A DNA stretch of 64,000 bases from Haemophilus sp. (GTDB taxonomy: Bacteria; Pseudomonadota; Gammaproteobacteria; Enterobacterales; Pasteurellaceae), in contig JAHZCD010000002.1 of NCBI GenBank assembly GCA_019423025.1, forward strand, positions 289,731 to 353,730. Direction: 5' to 3'. Positions 61,572 to 64,000 of the stretch are shown in pieces; the first letter of the stretch is position 1, and the number at the start of each line of letters is the position of its first letter. The position numbers were made by a program, and so were the translations under genes. The notes below the pieces were generated by a model. The model made no database searches, was not told where the DNA came from, and was given only the letters and a program-made list of their open reading frames with translations.

Positions 61572-61669
61572 ATCTGTTTAGCAGCGATTGCAGATTGCTC
61601 CAACAGGTAGAGTAGAAAGTAAATTCGTTAGGGTTAAAAAGGCTGAAGGTTTAAACTTCAGCCTTTTTT
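61572..61669 (+). ncRNA. Candidate Fur-regulated small RNA
   Basis: A strong promoter points into 98 non-coding bases that end in a classic terminator (GGCTGAAG / CTTCAGCC, then T6). The 5' half has GATTGC repeats (GCGATTGCAGATTGCTCC), similar in style to the ATTGCTC core of RyhB. H. influenzae has an iron-responsive, Fur-controlled sRNA named HrrF; I cannot tell whether this is its orthologue. An alternative is a leader attenuator of hpt. Ends are estimated. Confidence 0.5.
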
Positions 61670-61670
61670 A
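61638..61670 (+). terminator. Terminator of the candidate small RNA
   Basis: GGCTGAAG (61641-61648) and CTTCAGCC (61656-61663) with loop GTTTAAA and a T6 tail. Confidence 0.88.
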
Positions 61671-61695
61671 TTGTAGAATACGCAAACGATTAAAT
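61651..61695 (+). promoter_or_regulatory. Candidate hpt promoter with PurR-like box
   Basis: TTAAAC (61651-61656) and TAGAAT (61674-61679) are 17 bp apart, the first lying in the terminator loop. ACGCAAACGATTAAAT (61680-61695) matches the first nine bases of the PurR consensus exactly, then degrades. It would cover the start point. Confidence 0.5.
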
Positions 61696-61709
61696 TAAAA
61701 GGAAAGACC

Positions 61710-62249
61710 ATGAAAAAACACCACGTCGATATTTTAATTTCAGAAGCGGATGTTCGTCGCCGCATTACTGAACTAGGCGCAGAAATTACGCATTTTTATC
61801 AACAACAAGCCATTGATAAACTGATTGTTGTTGGGCTTTTACGTGGTTCATTTATGTTCATGGCCGATCTCGTACGTGAATTAAAATTACCGGTAGAAGT
61901 GGAGTTTATGACCACATCAAGTTATGGCGCTGGGATGACAAGTAATCACGATGTTAAAATTTCGAAAGATCTCGAGGGCGATATTCGCAATGAACACGTG
62001 CTAATTGTTGAGGATATTATTGATACGGGTTACACCCTTGAAAAAGTGCGCAGCATTTTAAATTTACGCGATCCTGCGAGCTTGGCGATTTGTACCTTGT
62101 TAGATAAACCTTCTCGCCGAGAAGTGGAAGTACCGGTTGAATGGATTGGTTTTTCTATTCCGGATGAATTTGTTGTCGGCTATGGTATTGATTACGCTCA
62201 ACGTTATCGTAATCTAGGCTATATTGGTAAAGTGGTTATAGACGAATAA
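61710..62249 (+). CDS. hpt: Hypoxanthine phosphoribosyltransferase Hpt
   Basis: Purine salvage enzyme converting hypoxanthine (and guanine) to IMP (GMP) with PRPP. The 179 residues include LRGSFMFMADL, the acidic PRPP loop VLIVEDIIDTGYT (residues about 99-111) and the late EFVVGYGIDYAQRYRNL. AAAGGA precedes the ATG. Confidence 0.93.
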   Translation: MKKHHVDILISEADVRRRITELGAEITHFYQQQAIDKLIVVGLLRGSFMFMADLVRELKLPVEVEFMTTSSYGAGMTSNHDVKISKDLEGDIRNEHVLIVEDIIDTGYTLEKVRSILNLRDPASLAICTLLDKPSRREVEVPVEWIGFSIPDEFVVGYGIDYAQRYRNLGYIGKVVIDE

Positions 62250-62263
62250 TTTATTTTTCAATA

Positions 62264-62307
62264 AAAAGAGCGGTCAAAATTCACAGTGATTTTTGACCGC
62301 TCTTTGT
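62264..62307. terminator. Bidirectional terminator of hpt and der, variant uptake sequences
   Basis: AAAGAGCGGTCAAAA / TTTTTGACCGCTCTTT stem, both arms with GAGCGG rather than GTGCGG. Confidence 0.87.
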
Positions 62308-62316
62308 TTATTAAGA

Positions 62317-63837
62317 TTAGCGTTTCGCTTTTTTGATAAACTTCATTAAGCGTTTACGTTTACGTAATTGGTTTGGGGTGAGTTTATTTTTTCTACCCGC
62401 GAATGGGTTTGAACCTTCTTGGAATAGCAAGCGAATTGGCGAACCAATAATTTTCAAACTCTTACGATAATAATTAGATAAATAACGTTTGTATGAATCC
62501 GGTAATTTATCCATTTGGTTACCATGCACCACGATAATTGGTGGATTATAGCCGCCTGGGTGAGCATATTTTAATTTAATACGACGACCGCCAATCATTG
62601 GTGGTTGATGCTCATCCGTTGCCATTTGTAAAATGCGGGTGAGAAGGGACGTCGTCATTTTTTGCGTTGCACAAGCATAAGCTTCTTTAATCGAATCAAA
62701 AAGATTCCCCACGCCACTGCCGTGTAAAGCAGAAATAAAATGCACACGGGCAAAGTCGATGAAATCAAGACGGCGATCTAATTCTGATTTGACGCGATCT
62801 TTCACATCTTGATCTAAGCCATCCCATTTATTCACGACGATCACGAGCGAGCGACCTGCATTTAAGATAAAGCCAAGTAGAGAGAGATCTTGGTCTGAAA
62901 TATTTTCACGCGCATCAATTGTGAGTAATACCACGTTTGCATCTTGAATCGCTTGTAACGTTTTAATAACAGAGAATTTCTCAACGGCTAAATGCACTTT
63001 ACCACGTTTACGCACACCTGCTGTGTCAATTAAGGTGTATTGTTGCCCATCGCGTTCCATTGGAATGTAGATACTGTCGCGTGTTGTGCCTGGCATATCG
63101 TAAACCACCACGCGATCTTCACCTAAAATACGATTGGTTAATGTCGATTTACCGACGTTTGGACGGCCTACAATCGCAATTTTGATATTTTTATCTTGTT
63201 CTTCTTCAAGCTCTTCGTCTAATGCCTCATCAATTAATGAGATATCTTCTTCTGAGTCGAAGTCAAATTCGTGATCCCATTCATCTTTTTCTTCTTCATC
63301 AGAAGTGCGGTCATTTTCCGCTTCGTTTTCTTGTAGTTTTTCCGCTAAAGGCGCAAGTACTTGCTCCATTAACTGGGTCACGCCACGGCCTTGTGATGCG
63401 GCGATTTGTTCAATTTCACCTAAGCCTAATTGATAAAATTCCGCACAGTGTGAGTCTGCATCAATACCGTCAGTTTTATTTGCTACAACCACGGTTGTTT
63501 TATTAGTGCGTTGACGTAAGTAATTGGCAATGCCAATGTCTGCAGCCGTTAAACCTGCACGCGCATCCACTAAGAAAAGCACTACATCGGCTTCTTCAAT
63601 CGCTAATAAGGATTGTTCCGCCATTTTTTCTTCAACGCCTTCTTCAGTGCCATCAATACCGCCGGTATCGATCACAATGAAATCATAGCCAGAAATATTG
63701 GCATGACCGTATTTACGATCTCGGGTTAAACCAGGGAAGTCAGCGACAAGCGCATCACGAGTACGGGTTAAACGGTTGAATAGGGTGGATTTACCTACGT
63801 TTGGGCGACCCACTAAGGCAACGACAGGAGTTGTCAT
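62317..63837 (-). CDS. der: Ribosome-associated GTPase Der (EngA)
   Basis: Essential double-GTPase for 50S assembly. The 506 residues have two G domains, each with a GRPNVGKST P-loop (residues about 10-18 and 225-233), DTGGIDG/DTAGVRK G3 motifs and NKTD/NKWD G4 motifs. An extended acidic linker (residues about 175-215) separates them, and a KH-like domain closes the protein with basic KNKLTPNQLRKRKRLMKFIKKAKR-like tail. Confidence 0.95.
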   Translation of the reverse strand: MTTPVVALVGRPNVGKSTLFNRLTRTRDALVADFPGLTRDRKYGHANISGYDFIVIDTGGIDGTEEGVEEKMAEQSLLAIEEADVVLFLVDARAGLTAADIGIANYLRQRTNKTTVVVANKTDGIDADSHCAEFYQLGLGEIEQIAASQGRGVTQLMEQVLAPLAEKLQENEAENDRTSDEEEKDEWDHEFDFDSEEDISLIDEALDEELEEEQDKNIKIAIVGRPNVGKSTLTNRILGEDRVVVYDMPGTTRDSIYIPMERDGQQYTLIDTAGVRKRGKVHLAVEKFSVIKTLQAIQDANVVLLTIDARENISDQDLSLLGFILNAGRSLVIVVNKWDGLDQDVKDRVKSELDRRLDFIDFARVHFISALHGSGVGNLFDSIKEAYACATQKMTTSLLTRILQMATDEHQPPMIGGRRIKLKYAHPGGYNPPIIVVHGNQMDKLPDSYKRYLSNYYRKSLKIIGSPIRLLFQEGSNPFAGRKNKLTPNQLRKRKRLMKFIKKAKR

Positions 63838-63906
63838 AAAAATATCTCTGTAAAGTGTAAATTTGGTTAATTATAGCGAATGTTGGCTGGCAGGTAAAAT
63901 TCGGGC

Positions 63907-63933
63907 ATAAAAAAAGCACCTTCTGGTGCTTCA
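63907..63933 (-). terminator. Terminator of the tRNA-Asp transcript
   Basis: AAGCACC / GGTGCTT hairpin; on the minus strand followed by seven or more T, so it ends a transcript entering from the right. Confidence 0.85.
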
Positions 63934-63948
63934 TTATCTCGGCTTAAT

Positions 63949-64000
63949 TGGCGGAATGGACGGGACTCGAACCCGCGACCCCCTGCGTGACAGGCAGGTA
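63949..64000 (-). tRNA. tRNA-Asp (GTC), 3' part, cut by the window end
   Basis: The minus strand reads the anticodon arm CCTGCCTGTCACGCAGG (anticodon GTC), then the T arm GGGTTCGAGTCCC and a 3' end with encoded CCA. The 5' part lies beyond the window. Confidence 0.93.

Noticed and set aside
61572..61670. Purine or preQ1 riboswitch before hpt
   Set aside because: No match to the conserved cores of these riboswitches that I can recognise; promoter and terminator fit a free-standing RNA better.
1..64000. CRISPR arrays, prophage, restriction-modification or toxin-antitoxin systems, phase-variable tetranucleotide repeats
   Set aside because: I looked for regular spaced repeats, integrases, methylase motifs and CAAT-type repeats and saw none in this window.

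Overview
The window is chromosomal DNA from a Pasteurellaceae bacterium, most likely Haemophilus and probably close to H. parainfluenzae (genus inferred, species a guess). The clearest sign is the Haemophilus-type DNA uptake signal sequence AAGTGCGGT (reverse ACCGCACTT). I count roughly fifty copies by eye, about one per 1.3 kb, inside genes and as inverted pairs that act as terminators. Base composition is AT-rich, gene lengths match H. influenzae orthologues, and the FtsZ tail is of the Haemophilus type. Almost all of the window is dense core genome, and no stretch over 300 bp lacks a gene.

Layout. 1-6 kb: arginine importer artPIQM behind two ArgR boxes, a sirtuin deacylase, a small zinc-ribbon membrane protein, and a CstA-type permease behind a CRP site. 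6-24.2 kb: a complete division and cell wall (dcw) cluster, mraZ-rsmH-ftsL-ftsI-murE-murF-mraY-murD-ftsW-murG-murC-ddl-ftsQ-ftsA-ftsZ-lpxC, led by three MraZ repeats. 24.3-28.3 kb: a 5'-nucleotidase gene broken by an amber codon, pheA, yjdM and ytfJ. 28.2-29.4 kb: an ECF sigma factor, a 55-residue zinc anti-sigma factor and a divergent methionine-rich exported protein. 29.5-31.4 kb: cysS, preceded by a near-identical copy of its 3' end fused to an IS3-family transposase remnant. 31.5-40.5 kb: ppiB, a TatD-family hydrolase, nrdG, the 4.5S RNA gene, cydC/cydD, trxB, ybbN/cnoX and a purine-type NCS2 permease behind a PurR box. 40.6-49.9 kb: a DASS symporter, a uracil-DNA glycosylase relative, nrdD (tandem NrdR boxes plus an FNR site), grpE (sigma-32-like promoter), nadK, recN (LexA box) and metK (MetJ boxes). 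50-56 kb: an SprT-like protein, an Opa-like barrel, an ArsC-family protein, an unrecognised membrane protein, an OprC-like copper receptor, dapE and an M15 peptidase. 56-64 kb: rapZ-ptsN-lptB-lptA-lptC-darP on the minus strand, tldE, a candidate Fur-controlled small RNA, hpt, der and part of a tRNA-Asp.

Functionally, the dcw cluster plus lpxC and lptABC cover peptidoglycan precursor synthesis, septation and LPS synthesis and export. cydDC, trxB, ybbN, nrdD/nrdG and the ECF module concern redox balance and anaerobic growth. The regulatory sites are unusually readable: ArgR, CRP, MraZ, PurR, NrdR, FNR, sigma-32, LexA, MetJ and Fur candidates each sit before a gene whose function fits.

I did not find a large undescribed system. 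The most interesting items are the ECF sigma/anti-sigma/Met-rich trio, the candidate iron-regulated small RNA before hpt, the cysS/IS3 chimeric duplication, the amber codon just after the signal peptide of the 5'-nucleotidase, and terminators built from uptake sequences whose two arms carry matching substitutions.
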